Source: an uncultured Christensenellaceae bacterium
GTDB taxonomy: Bacteria; Bacillota; Clostridia; Christensenellales; Pumilibacteraceae
Reading direction: 5' to 3'
NCBI GenBank assembly: GCA_910586925.1
Contig: CAJUKG010000002.1
Location: forward strand, 124,001 to 188,000
Length of the DNA: 64,000 nucleotides
Position 1 is the first letter of the stretch, and each line of letters begins with the position of its first letter. Below, one piece after another: positions 1-9,660 of the stretch. The position numbers were made by a program, and so were the translations under genes. The notes under the pieces are model-generated. The model did no database searches, was not told where the DNA came from, and saw only the letters and a list, made by a program, of their open reading frames with translations.

Positions 1-3000
1 AAGACCGAATATTTGGCGGGCGAGGATTTCGACCCCGCGGGGCTTGTCGTTTGCGGCATTTACAATAACGACGACTCGCTCGTTCGCGAATTGGAAGGCT
101 GGGAAGTGCAGTCCGTCGCGCTTACTCAAGGTATGACGACGATCACAGTTAAATACGGCGAATTAACGGCGGAAGTGCCGATCTCCGTTTTTGAAAAGTA
201 CAAATTCGAGGCGGAGAGCTTGGGCGTCGAGGCGAAAGCGGGCGCGGATCCCGACGTGCGGTACGGCTTCGAATACGCAGGCAAAGATCACACGACCGTC
301 GACCGCGGTATCGTAAGCGGCATGGGTTTTGTGGCGAATATGGCGTCCGTCAACGCATTGACGCTTACCGTTCATGCGGAAAGCGATTGCGACGCGATAT
401 TCGGAATGTGCTATGCCCGTCACAACGGAACGGCAGGTTCTCCCGAGCATGTAAAGACGATCGTGAGCAAACTTACGGTCGGTACCGAGCAATTCGTAAT
501 TGATCCCGATGCGGCTATTTACGGCAACGTCGGCGGCATACAGTGGCTCGATTTCTGCGAAACGGACGCAGCGCGTATTCGTTTGCGCAAGGGCGAAAAC
601 ATAATCAAAATATACACTACGGGCGAATCCCGCAACTTCGACTATGTTACCGTCAAAGCTCCCGTAAAAGTAACGCTGTCCTCCGAATTGACGGACGGAC
701 ACGATTGGTCCGACTATTACGTCGTATCCGTTCCGACGAGCGATAACGGCGGTGAAATGTACCGCTATTGCCAAACCTGCATGACGCGCGAAGCGATCGC
801 GCTTCCGCCCGATCTCAACGACGCCTCGAAGTACGAAAAGGGCGATACCGTCGGCGTGACGGCAACGAAAAACGGATACACCGAATACACTTATAACGGC
901 ATTGCGTTCAAAGTCCTGAAATCTACCGAGTATTTGGTCGAGAATACGTTCGATCTCGAGAACGCGACGCGGAACGCCGAGTTCAATACTTCGCGCGGCA
1001 TAAAATACAATCCGCCCGTCACCGAGCTTACAGGCAAATTCGAGGGCGCGCACGGCAACAGCGTCGAGAACTTCAAGGACCGCGGCGGCAGCGAATACTC
1101 TTGGACTGTGTACTCTCCCGGAGCTGTAGACGGCAGACTGCGCGTTCGCATACTCGGCGACGGCAGCGAATATAATCCGTCGTTCTCACTGCTTCTCATA
1201 GTGAACGGCAAACCTGTCGCGCTCGACGACGGCGTGTACTCGAGAAAGGTGTCCGAATGGCAGTACCTCGACGTTGCGAATATCTCGCTCGAGCAAGGCA
1301 AGAATACGATAACTATTCAGGCGATCGCGGGCGGCTTTACTTACATGGACGACGTTGTGATCGAATGTCCCGTAACGCTTGTCGCGAGCGAGAGCAAGCT
1401 CATCAAGTCGATAGCGGTTACGCAGGATCCGACGAAGGTCGTGTATGCGTGCGGCGAAAAGTTCAATCCCGCGGGCATGGTGATAACCGCTACTCGCGCC
1501 GACGGCACGACGTTCGCGGTAGAGCGGTTCAAGTACGACAATTCGCCGCTCGATACGGTAGGCGCGGTAGAAATTACCGTATGGGCGGAAAACTGCGAAG
1601 TCAAGATCCCCGTCACCGTCGAGGATATAAAAGTTACGTCGATGCGCGTAAATGCAAACCCGAACAAAACCGTATATATAGCGGGCGAAACTCTCGATGT
1701 TACGGGGCTTGAAATAATAGGGACGTACAACAACGGTACCGAAAGCGCGATCGCACTCGACGATCTTACTTTCGATAAAACGGTGCTCGTCGGCGGCGAC
1801 AGCGTTGTGAACGTTTCTTTGGGCGAACTTACGACGAGCTTTAACATAACCGTCAAATACGATACGCGTCTCGAAGCCGAGGGCGCGGTATGGACGGGCG
1901 ACGCGAAGAATTATCCCGAAAACGACAACTTGAGCGGAATAAGCCGTGTCGGCGATTGGAAGGGAACGACGGCAACATTCGACTTCTACGTGGCGAACGC
2001 CGCCGCCGTCGAGCTTTCCGCGGTGTTCGTCGGCATAGAGAGCGCGGGACCCGTTACGCAGTTTATTGCCGATATAGCGGTAGACGGCACGTCGTATAAA
2101 GGTATGCTCACGGCAACGTTCAAAGATAACGGCTGGAACGGCATATTCACTGCCGACCTTGCGACGTTTAACGTGTCGGCAGGCAAACACACCCTTGTTA
2201 TTACGGGCGCGTCGGGCGACACCGCCAAAAACTCCAACTTCGACTACCTGCGTTTCGTATCGAACGGCGCGGAAGTTATTTGGTTCGACGAGAAAGATAA
2301 CGGCAAAATTTGGAGCGATTTCGTAGTCACCGAGATGCCTACGAAAGACGTCGGCGGCGCGGTGATGCGCATGTCCTCGCACGGCGACTTGCAAAAGGTG
2401 AATATCCCCGCCGACCTCGACGGCGGCAGTTACACGCTCGTTTCGAGCGCGGAAGCTACCGAGTACGCCAAAGGTTACGCGATATACCGTTATAACGATA
2501 TAGAGTTCAAAGTGTACAAGGATAACGCCGTCGGCGCGATCGAGGAAACTTATTTCTGCGGCGCGGACGCATCGTATACTTACAGAGAAGGTGTAAATTG
2601 GGATATTAAAGCGGACTACTACCGCTACGGTCAGTATACCGGTATTTCCAACGGGAATTACACGGTGGGCACGTTTGAAATTTATGCGGATAACGCGGCG
2701 ACGGCTGATCTGTACGTAAAACTCACCGCGTATGCAAACAACGTGAAGGCGGAAGCGCACAGAATGTTCGGCGTAAAGCTCAACGGCAAGTCGATATTGG
2801 TCGACAGATCGGGTGAGCGTGCCATAGCCAATACTAACGATTTCAACGGTTTCACAAACATTTATATCGGCACAGTAGAGCTTGCAAAAGGCAAGAACAC
2901 TATCGAGATCGAATTTTTGAGGCGCAACAGACCGAGCATCAACTACAGCGGTATAGCTCTGAAAACTTCGACAAAAATATATTGGTACGGCGAAGAATTG

Positions 3001-4635
3001 TATGTCGCCGAAAGACCGACTAAACTCAAGTACATGGCGGGCGAGTCGTTCGACCCGAGCGGCATGGTGATACGCTACGGACACAGGACTTATAAGAACA
3101 GCTATAACAATTCCAAGTACCCGAGTTCTATGCTTGAATTCTGCGAACCGATCCGCACCGTCCAAGTAGAGGTTTTGAACGGCGATTCGCTTGCAGCGGG
3201 GCAAAAGTCGGTGACCGTCAAGTTCGGAGAGCAGACGATCGACGTTGCTATCGACAATGTTTATCATAACGATATTCGCAGTTTGAGGATAGATGATGCG
3301 GCGACTTTGTACGGCTTGTCCATGGAGCTTACCAAAAACGATTTCGCGGTCTTTGCGGTAAGGTCGAACGGCGAAGAAGTGATGCTCGGAGAAAACGACA
3401 TTACGGTCGCGTACACGGAATGGAAAGCGGGCGAAGTTACCGTCACGGTATCGCTCGTAATAGATCCCGAAATCAAAGCGACTTATACGGTAAACGTCGT
3501 AAGCGATATACACGACAACGTTTTCGAGGCGGAAAAGTTCGAGGCTAAAGGCTTTAAGGACATCAGTCACGAGTACGAAGGCGGGTCGGTAGGTATCGAG
3601 ATCGAGCGTTCTGCTGTCGGCAAATGGGTCACCTCTTATAATACGAAAGGCGGTACTCTCACGTTTAAGCCGTATAACGCTACGGATAAAAAAGCGGCGG
3701 CGGATGTGCGTTTCAGATTCGCGAGCAATAAAGACACAAAAGATTTTTCCAAGATTTTCTCTCTTACCGTAAACGGCAAAGAAGTAGCGATAGCGTCCAA
3801 GCCGTTCGCGACAAACGACGGCTGGTTCGGTTACAAAATGACCGATGTGTTGGCGAGAATAGTGCTCGAGCCGGGCGAAAACGTCATTGTGCTTACCGCA
3901 TTGGGCGGCGGCGACGCCAATCTCGATTCCGTGGTTTTGACTGCGTCCGCCGAGCTTGTTTTGACGGCGTGCAAGGACGGACACGCTTATACCGATTGGT
4001 TTATGCGCGATCTGCCTACCGAGGAAGCGGACGGCGCGGCTTACAGATTTTGCGCGGAGTGCGGCAAGCACGAGTATTTGACAGTTCCGAAGGGCACGCA
4101 GCCTACCGGTACGACTGCGGCTACCGAAACGACACGCGGGACAGCTACTTACACGGTAAACGGAAATACCGTGACCGTGTATACGGATGCGGCGACGGGC
4201 GAGCTTGCGAAACAAACGATAGGAATGGATAAAGCTACCGTCGGCTCGATCGACGGACGCAATAAAAATTCGAGCAGGAACGACGACGGCTCGTACTCCG
4301 CGGGACAAATGATATACAGCGATTATACGTTCACCGTCAACGTCGATGCGGACGGCACGGCGGCGATCGAGCTTGTTGTCGATAAGAGCAACTGCGCATT
4401 CGGAAAAGTGTTGACGCTCGAAGTCAACGGCAAGACGATCGCCATGGATCCGACCGTGAAGTCGGGTAACGTCGAGGACGGCAAGGTGTACTTGCCGCTT
4501 GCGAACGCCGAGCTTGCGTCGGGAGAGAATACGGTGCGCATAGTGAACTACGGCGCGCGTATCAACAATAACGATCAGAACGTCAAAGTGTTCGGCATAA
4601 GAATTTCGTCCGCCGCGGGAATTTCCGTCGCATAG
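1..4635 (+). CDS. Giant secreted Ig/CBM-module surface protein (5' partial)
   Basis: The reading frame is open from base 1, so the true start and signal peptide lie upstream; 1544 residues are visible. The visible part alternates three kinds of module. Ig-like units carry the group-3-like signature 'KTEYLAGEDFDPAGLVV' and repeat as 'KVVYACGEKFNPAGMVI' and 'KLKYMAGESFDPSGMVI'. Carbohydrate-binding-like beta modules begin 'FEAE..' or 'FEAEKF' and end with 'GENxIxI'. Short modules of the form 'GHxWxD...PT...G..YR.C..C' occur near residues 235-265 and 1320-1350. There is no catalytic domain and no LPXTG or C-terminal membrane helix, so anchoring, if any, must be N-terminal. A role in binding glycan or the cell surface is inferred from the modules and from the GH3 genes downstream. 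The stop is followed by the promoter of the two-component system. Confidence 0.8.
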   Translation, partial: KTEYLAGEDFDPAGLVVCGIYNNDDSLVRELEGWEVQSVALTQGMTTITVKYGELTAEVPISVFEKYKFEAESLGVEAKAGADPDVRYGFEYAGKDHTTVDRGIVSGMGFVANMASVNALTLTVHAESDCDAIFGMCYARHNGTAGSPEHVKTIVSKLTVGTEQFVIDPDAAIYGNVGGIQWLDFCETDAARIRLRKGENIIKIYTTGESRNFDYVTVKAPVKVTLSSELTDGHDWSDYYVVSVPTSDNGGEMYRYCQTCMTREAIALPPDLNDASKYEKGDTVGVTATKNGYTEYTYNGIAFKVLKSTEYLVENTFDLENATRNAEFNTSRGIKYNPPVTELTGKFEGAHGNSVENFKDRGGSEYSWTVYSPGAVDGRLRVRILGDGSEYNPSFSLLLIVNGKPVALDDGVYSRKVSEWQYLDVANISLEQGKNTITIQAIAGGFTYMDDVVIECPVTLVASESKLIKSIAVTQDPTKVVYACGEKFNPAGMVITATRADGTTFAVERFKYDNSPLDTVGAVEITVWAENCEVKIPVTVEDIKVTSMRVNANPNKTVYIAGETLDVTGLEIIGTYNNGTESAIALDDLTFDKTVLVGGDSVVNVSLGELTTSFNITVKYDTRLEAEGAVWTGDAKNYPENDNLSGISRVGDWKGTTATFDFYVANAAAVELSAVFVGIESAGPVTQFIADIAVDGTSYKGMLTATFKDNGWNGIFTADLATFNVSAGKHTLVITGASGDTAKNSNFDYLRFVSNGAEVIWFDEKDNGKIWSDFVVTEMPTKDVGGAVMRMSSHGDLQKVNIPADLDGGSYTLVSSAEATEYAKGYAIYRYNDIEFKVYKDNAVGAIEETYFCGADASYTYREGVNWDIKADYYRYGQYTGISNGNYTVGTFEIYADNAATADLYVKLTAYANNVKAEAHRMFGVKLNGKSILVDRSGERAIANTNDFNGFTNIYIGTVELAKGKNTIEIEFLRRNRPSINYSGIALKTSTKIYWYGEELYVAERPTKLKYMAGESFDPSGMVIRYGHRTYKNSYNNSKYPSSMLEFCEPIRTVQVEVLNGDSLAAGQKSVTVKFGEQTIDVAIDNVYHNDIRSLRIDDAATLYGLSMELTKNDFAVFAVRSNGEEVMLGENDITVAYTEWKAGEVTVTVSLVIDPEIKATYTVNVVSDIHDNVFEAEKFEAKGFKDISHEYEGGSVGIEIERSAVGKWVTSYNTKGGTLTFKPYNATDKKAAADVRFRFASNKDTKDFSKIFSLTVNGKEVAIASKPFATNDGWFGYKMTDVLARIVLEPGENVIVLTALGGGDANLDSVVLTASAELVLTACKDGHAYTDWFMRDLPTEEADGAAYRFCAECGKHEYLTVPKGTQPTGTTAATETTRGTATYTVNGNTVTVYTDAATGELAKQTIGMDKATVGSIDGRNKNSSRNDDGSYSAGQMIYSDYTFTVNVDADGTAAIELVVDKSNCAFGKVLTLEVNGKTIAMDPTVKSGNVEDGKVYLPLANAELASGENTVRIVNYGARINNNDQNVKVFGIRISSAAGISVA

Positions 4636-4670
4636 TATCGTGTCGAAAAGCACAAAAATAGAAATAGGTA

Positions 4671-4699
4671 TTGCAATGCCGCGGGATATGTGGTATGCT
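4671..4699 (+). promoter_or_regulatory. Promoter of the LytTR/GHKL two-component operon
   Basis: A -35 box TTGCAA (4671-4676), a 17-bp spacer and a -10 box TATGCT (4694-4699). The expected transcription start, about 7 bp after the -10, falls directly beside a run of 12 G. Confidence 0.55.
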
Positions 4700-4707
4700 A
4701 AAAATGC

Positions 4708-4719
4708 GGGGGGGGGGGG
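4708..4719 (+). repeat. Homopolymeric G12 tract
   Basis: Twelve consecutive G residues start 9 bp after the -10 box and lie 55 bp before the response regulator start codon. This is the longest homopolymer I see in the window. A tract of this length is prone to replication or transcription slippage, and to sequencing error. Confidence 0.9.
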
Positions 4720-4774
4720 TACTCGGCGGGCATATCGTCGCGTAACCCTCCCGCTCCCGCAAGAGGGATAATAA

Positions 4775-5488
4775 ATGATCCAAATAGCGATAGTTGAGGA
4801 CGAAAGCAAGCAGTCCGATATTCTGCAAGATTATATCGCGCAGTATTCGAAAGAGAAAGGGCAGGTTTTCAATGTGTCCGTTTATCCGACGAAAAAAGCG
4901 TTCGACGAACGGACGGGCATGTTCGATATTCTGTTTTTGGATATAGAGCTTCCCGACGGCGACGGCATGGAGATCGCGCGCGAATTGAGAAAAAACGGAA
5001 ACGCCGATCTGATAATCTTCGTTACCAATCTCGCGCAGTATGCAATAAAGGGTTACGAGGTGCGCGCGCACGACTTTATCGTCAAACCGCTGTCGTATTA
5101 TGATTTCACGCTTAAAATGTCGGGCGCGCTCAACTGTCTTGCGACTAAACGCGATATACAGATAACAATAAAAGACAAGAGCGGCATAGTGGTATTGCAC
5201 TCGTCCGAAATACTGTACGTGGAGGTTATCAAACATTATCTCACGTACCACAAGACCGACGGAAGCGAATACACGGTGCTCGGCTCGTTCACAAAGGTGT
5301 GCGCGACTTTGGCGAACGCCGGTTTTTCGCTGTGCAATCGCTGTTATCTCGTTAATCTCAAATACGTAAAGCGGGTATATCAGCATACCGTTACGGTGGG
5401 GAAACACGAGCTTATGATCTCGCGCGGCAAGCGCACAGAGTTCATAAAAGACCTCAACGAATTTCTTGCGGCGGGCGGTGGAAACTGA
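4775..5488 (+). CDS. LytTR-family response regulator
   Basis: A 237-residue DNA-binding response regulator of the AgrA/VirR type. The receiver domain (residues 2-120) has the acidic pair 'VEDE' and the phospho-acceptor Asp56 in 'FLDIELPDGDG'. The LytTR DNA-binding domain spans about 135-235 and includes 'LYVEVIKHYLTYH' and the C-terminal 'ISRGKRTEFI'. The stop codon overlaps the ATG of the downstream kinase by one base (TGATG), so the two are translationally coupled and are very probably cognate partners. The target is not shown by the sequence; the adjacent GH3/lipoprotein cassette, whose promoter is at 6836, is the obvious candidate. The leader carries a G12 tract. Confidence 0.9.
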   Translation: MIQIAIVEDESKQSDILQDYIAQYSKEKGQVFNVSVYPTKKAFDERTGMFDILFLDIELPDGDGMEIARELRKNGNADLIIFVTNLAQYAIKGYEVRAHDFIVKPLSYYDFTLKMSGALNCLATKRDIQITIKDKSGIVVLHSSEILYVEVIKHYLTYHKTDGSEYTVLGSFTKVCATLANAGFSLCNRCYLVNLKYVKRVYQHTVTVGKHELMISRGKRTEFIKDLNEFLAAGGGN

Positions 5489-6813
5489 TGCTTTCGGGAT
5501 TGCTGTTCATACTATGGCTGCTGTCGGCGGAGATAATGCTTACATACAGCCTCAAGCGCGCAAAACTGTATCCGTTGCGGCTTTTCGGATTTATCGCCGC
5601 GATAACGCTTATCGTGGCGGTAGTACCGTACCTCGATTACGGTTGGTACACTACGCTAATATATTTCGTGTTCTTCATACTGACGATAGTCGGATTGAGA
5701 TTTTGCTACGAAGAAGCATGGTCAACGATACTTTTTCGCTGCATAGCCGCATACGCGACGCAACACCTTGCTTATCAGTATTGCAACCTCGTATTCACGA
5801 TAATACTCGGCGGCGAAAGCCCGCTTTTGGGCATATACCACAATACCGAAATCGGATTCGATTCGGAGATAATACTGTGGGTGATCGTCATGCTGATGAG
5901 TTATCTCACGATATACATGCTTATGTGGTTTTTGTTCGCGAGAAAGATAAAGAGCTACGACAATTTCAGCAGGCATTTCTCGTCGTTCATGATACTTATT
6001 TCGGGCTGTCTTATTCTCAATATCGTGCTAAATACGGTGATTTTGTATTCGGGGCAGTCGCTCAATGTCGCAAATTCCATCGTGTGGTATATATCGAGCA
6101 TGTTCAACTGCGTATTGCTGTTGCGCTGGCAGTACGAGCTTATGACGTCCGGACGATTGCAAAACGAACTCGATCTCACGAACAGGATCCTGAAACAGGC
6201 GGAAACGCAGTACGCGATCTCCAAAGAAAACATTGATTTGATAAACATCAAATGCCACGATATGAAGCACCATATCCGCGAGATAGGTCAGTATAAACAG
6301 CTCGACCCCGAAACGATAGCGGAACTCGAACACTCCATATCCGTGTACGACGCGCGTGTGAAAACGGACAACGAGGCACTCGACGTCATTCTTACGGAAA
6401 AGAGCCGCAAGTGCGTGCAGAACGGCATAATACTCGACTGTATCGCCGACGGCAAGGCACTCGAGTTTATGAAAAACGTCGATATCTATTCGCTGTTCGG
6501 CAACGTTTTGGATAACGCGCTCGAAGCCGTCATGAAAATAGAGGAACAGGAAAAGCGTGTCATAAGCCTCAAGGTCTACAAAGTGAACGAATTTGTTTCG
6601 GTAAGCGTCAAGAATTACTACAACGGCGAATTGCTCATGCGCAAAGACGGACTTCCCGACACGACGAAGGGCAACAAGGACATTCACGGTTACGGCATGT
6701 CGAGTATAAAGCTCATCGTAGACAGATACGGCGGCGATCTTTCCGTTTCGGCGAAGGACGGCGTATTTATGTTGAACATTCTTTTTCACAAGGATACATT
6801 ACAGGCAGTGTAG
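5488..6813 (+). CDS. GHKL-family sensor histidine kinase (AgrC-like)
   Basis: A 441-residue membrane kinase. The first ~215 residues are hydrophobic and form about six transmembrane helices with no recognisable extracellular domain. A short linker leads to the phospho-acceptor box 'INIKCHDMKHHIREIGQ' near residue 257, an N box 'NVLDNALEAVM', and a G box 'GYGMSSIKLIVDRYGG' near the C-terminus. This is the HPK10/AgrC arrangement, known to sense peptides or membrane signals. It starts inside the stop codon of the response regulator. No peptide precursor or processing gene is visible next to it, so the signal is unknown. Confidence 0.9.
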   Translation: MLSGLLFILWLLSAEIMLTYSLKRAKLYPLRLFGFIAAITLIVAVVPYLDYGWYTTLIYFVFFILTIVGLRFCYEEAWSTILFRCIAAYATQHLAYQYCNLVFTIILGGESPLLGIYHNTEIGFDSEIILWVIVMLMSYLTIYMLMWFLFARKIKSYDNFSRHFSSFMILISGCLILNIVLNTVILYSGQSLNVANSIVWYISSMFNCVLLLRWQYELMTSGRLQNELDLTNRILKQAETQYAISKENIDLINIKCHDMKHHIREIGQYKQLDPETIAELEHSISVYDARVKTDNEALDVILTEKSRKCVQNGIILDCIADGKALEFMKNVDIYSLFGNVLDNALEAVMKIEEQEKRVISLKVYKVNEFVSVSVKNYYNGELLMRKDGLPDTTKGNKDIHGYGMSSIKLIVDRYGGDLSVSAKDGVFMLNILFHKDTLQAV

Positions 6814-6835
6814 AGTACAGTCCGTGCAACGCGTA

Positions 6836-6864
6836 TTGACTTTATACATGCGGTGTATTAAAAT
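6836..6864 (+). promoter_or_regulatory. Promoter of GH3 cassette one
   Basis: TTGACT (6836-6841), a 17-bp spacer, TAAAAT (6859-6864). The leader of about 67 nt contains a small hairpin at 6879-6896 (CGGAAA/TTTCCG) and the Shine-Dalgarno AAGGAG before the start at 6939. The same boxes and spacing recur at 31656. Confidence 0.65.
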
Positions 6865-6938
6865 CGAAATGTAATAAACGGAAATTCGACTTTCCGAAAT
6901 GTTCGAGCTTCCGACCGAAATTTCAAAAGGAGAACTGT

Positions 6939-9650
6939 ATGAGATCAAGAATTATTCCGATTTTACTGTCAAGAATTGTTCCTGTTTTCACGGCGATCGT
7001 TCTGCTGTTCGCGTTTTTGCTGACGGGGTGCACCCCCGCGAGCGATCCGTTCGACGATTGGGACGACGACGATGACGACGATATTACCGTCGTCACCGAA
7101 GGGGACGTTTGCACCGAAATGGACGTATTCGTCATGCCGACCAAACTCGATTACGGTTACGGCGAAACTTTCAGTCCCGCGGGGCTTATGTTTGCGGCTA
7201 CATACGAAAACGGGTACGACGCCGACCTCAATCTCACCGCCGACGATCTCGACGGGTGGGCACCGACAGGTCCGCTCGACGATACCGTGGAGTACGTAGT
7301 GCTCAAATACAAAGGTTTTGAGTATAATTGTCCCGTATCGGTAAGCGGCAAAAAACTGCTCGGCGTTCAAATAACGAGTTTGCCCGAAAAGCGTGCGTAC
7401 AATATCGGCGACAAGCTCGATTTGAGCGGACTGAAACTGCGCACGTCTTACGATTACGGCACTACCGAGAATGAAACGGGATACGTCGTAAAGGACGGCA
7501 AAGGCAAAGTGTTCAAGGACGGAACGGTGCTCGATTATGCCATGCCCGGGCTTGAACTGACGGTAAGCATGACGTCGGGCGGAGTCACCAAAAGCGACAG
7601 TTTTACCATAGACGTTTTTGCAGGTCTTACTTTGCAAGCCGAAAAACTCGCGAAAGGCGAGCTGCCCGTCGACGAAAGTTACACCCTTCTGAAAGGCGGC
7701 GAGATAAAAACGGACGGCTCTTTTTCGGGTACGGGCTATGTCGGCGGCATGAAAGCGGGCGATATACTCGAATTCGATATTTTCTCGCCCAAAAAGCTCG
7801 CCGAAGCGGACGTGACGCTCATGGCGGCGTCTGCCGTGGATAACGGTGCGGGAACGGCGGACGTCGTATTCAACGACGTTTTCGAGCTGTACGTGGACGG
7901 CAAAAAAGTCGGATACGACGGGGACGTAATACTGCACGGCAAACGGTTTACGGAAGGCGGACCGTTAGGAAAGTACACCGATTGGTCGGGAGTCAGACTC
8001 GGATTTATCGACATAAACAAGGGTTACACGAAGATCTCTTTGCGGTGCCTCGGCGGCAACGGAAGCGTCAATATAGACAGGCTTTACATACAGACTTACT
8101 CGCTCGCCGATTTCGAGATAACGCGCTTGCCCGATTCCGTCGAGTATATATGCGGCAGCGAATTCAGCATGCAGGGCATGATCGCCGAAGTCGTTTACGA
8201 CATGGGCGGGTATCTCGGCGACGGCATACCCATCGGCGACGGTTTCGTCATTAAAGACAGTAACGGCAAAGTATACGAGGAAGGAACTCCCGTTACCGAA
8301 CTCGGCAAGAAAATGCTCACGGCAAGCTATGAATACCGCGGGGTATACAAATCGGACGTATTCTTTATAAACGTCGTGGACGGCGTGCATCTTGCGGCTA
8401 CCGCCGTCGCCGCGTCGGGCGAAGAACCGAGCGACAGAGGCTATACCAAACTTTCGGGCGGGTACACTCTCAATACCGAGATGAACTGCTTGGACTCTAT
8501 CTCGAAAGGCGCGACGATGGAATTCCATATCTATTCCGAAAAAGCCTATGACGGCGCGGACCTCATAGTGACCGCCGCATCGACTGCGGAGGAAAACAGC
8601 GCGCCGCGGGCGATGCAGTTCAACGGCATGTTCGGCGTAAAAAACGGCGGTAACGAATACTTTGTGGGCGACGGCGTTAAGATCGAAGGCAAAGCCGCGG
8701 ACGATCAAGCGGACCGCGCGCATATGTGGGTGAGTACGGTCATAGGCAAGATAGACCTCGTTCCCGGCTTTAACGTAGTCACGTTGGAATGTATAGGCGA
8801 TTTCGACGGGTTCACCGCGAACATACGCAGCATCGACGTCAAGCCGGGCGGCACGCTCGACGTTCGCGACAAGACTCTCGAGAATATCGAAATCGTCGCC
8901 GAGCCGAATTACACGTATTACGGCGCGGGCGCGAAGTTCGACGTGAGCGGACTTAAGGTGCGCGCGGTGTATTCGGATGCGACCGTCGAAGACGCGCTCA
9001 ACTATACCGTTAAAGACGGGGCGGGCAAACATTATGCGGACGGTACGCCGCTCGGCACGGCTCGTGCGGATATTCCGCTCACCGTGGAGATCGCTTCCAA
9101 CGGAGTCGTCAAGTCCGACACCTTCACCGTTCACGTGAATACGAGCAAAATAACGGTGGAGTTCGAGGCGTTTGTAGACGGCGATGACACTCCCGCGAAT
9201 ACGAGCTACACCAAGCGTTCCTCGAGTGCCATTCAATTGGATAAAGCCGCAAATGCGAGCGGCGGGTACGGGATCTGTCAAATGAAACCGGGATTTTGGG
9301 TGGATATTTATGTCTACTCGGAAGTCGCCGTAAAGGGCGCGACGTTCAATATGACCGCAAGCACCAACGACAGACACAGCAACGGCACCTACGATATGGA
9401 CTTCAACGCGCTGTATAAACTTTGGGTGGAGGACGTGCGTGTAGACACGTCGGGCGCGATACTCAAAGGCAGAGATAAAACGGCGAACGATCCGAACACA
9501 TATTTCTGCTGGACCGATAACGAGATAGGCAAGGTCGATCTCAAAGCGGGATTCACAAGAATAAGATTGGATATTTTCGCAGAGGTCCCTCCGCAGAACG
9601 GCGGCACTCCCGTGTGCTGTAACCTCGACAAAGTAGACATTTACGCTTAA
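6939..9650 (+). CDS. Ig-like/CBM-like multimodular lipoprotein
   Basis: A 903-residue predicted lipoprotein. The signal peptide ends in the lipobox 'LLTGC' with Cys31, followed by an acidic linker rich in Asp (residues 38-46). Group-3-type Ig-like modules ('PTKLDYGYGETFSPAGL', 'YIxGxxFxxxGL' variants) alternate with three carbohydrate-binding-like beta modules, each closing with a '...GKIDL..GFxxIxL..' strand pattern. No enzyme motif is visible. It is the first gene of a cassette with very short gaps (10-14 nt), so it is probably made with the GH3 enzymes and may act as a surface glycan-binding partner. That role is inference from module content and position. Confidence 0.8.
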   Translation: MRSRIIPILLSRIVPVFTAIVLLFAFLLTGCTPASDPFDDWDDDDDDDITVVTEGDVCTEMDVFVMPTKLDYGYGETFSPAGLMFAATYENGYDADLNLTADDLDGWAPTGPLDDTVEYVVLKYKGFEYNCPVSVSGKKLLGVQITSLPEKRAYNIGDKLDLSGLKLRTSYDYGTTENETGYVVKDGKGKVFKDGTVLDYAMPGLELTVSMTSGGVTKSDSFTIDVFAGLTLQAEKLAKGELPVDESYTLLKGGEIKTDGSFSGTGYVGGMKAGDILEFDIFSPKKLAEADVTLMAASAVDNGAGTADVVFNDVFELYVDGKKVGYDGDVILHGKRFTEGGPLGKYTDWSGVRLGFIDINKGYTKISLRCLGGNGSVNIDRLYIQTYSLADFEITRLPDSVEYICGSEFSMQGMIAEVVYDMGGYLGDGIPIGDGFVIKDSNGKVYEEGTPVTELGKKMLTASYEYRGVYKSDVFFINVVDGVHLAATAVAASGEEPSDRGYTKLSGGYTLNTEMNCLDSISKGATMEFHIYSEKAYDGADLIVTAASTAEENSAPRAMQFNGMFGVKNGGNEYFVGDGVKIEGKAADDQADRAHMWVSTVIGKIDLVPGFNVVTLECIGDFDGFTANIRSIDVKPGGTLDVRDKTLENIEIVAEPNYTYYGAGAKFDVSGLKVRAVYSDATVEDALNYTVKDGAGKHYADGTPLGTARADIPLTVEIASNGVVKSDTFTVHVNTSKITVEFEAFVDGDDTPANTSYTKRSSSAIQLDKAANASGGYGICQMKPGFWVDIYVYSEVAVKGATFNMTASTNDRHSNGTYDMDFNALYKLWVEDVRVDTSGAILKGRDKTANDPNTYFCWTDNEIGKVDLKAGFTRIRLDIFAEVPPQNGGTPVCCNLDKVDIYA

Positions 9651-9660
9651 GGAGAGTGAA

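Noticed and set aside
1186..4809. A 1207-codon open frame on the minus strand across the first surface protein gene
   Set aside because: It is an antisense shadow: its translation is low-complexity and Arg-rich with no domain, while the plus strand shows repeated Ig/CBM modules. The same applies to the long minus-strand frames at 7965-9761, 11263-13428 and 25345-27159.
4775..6813. A quorum-sensing (agr) locus
   Set aside because: The kinase and regulator are of the AgrC/AgrA type, but no AgrB protease or AgrD-like peptide gene was found between 1 and 9661.
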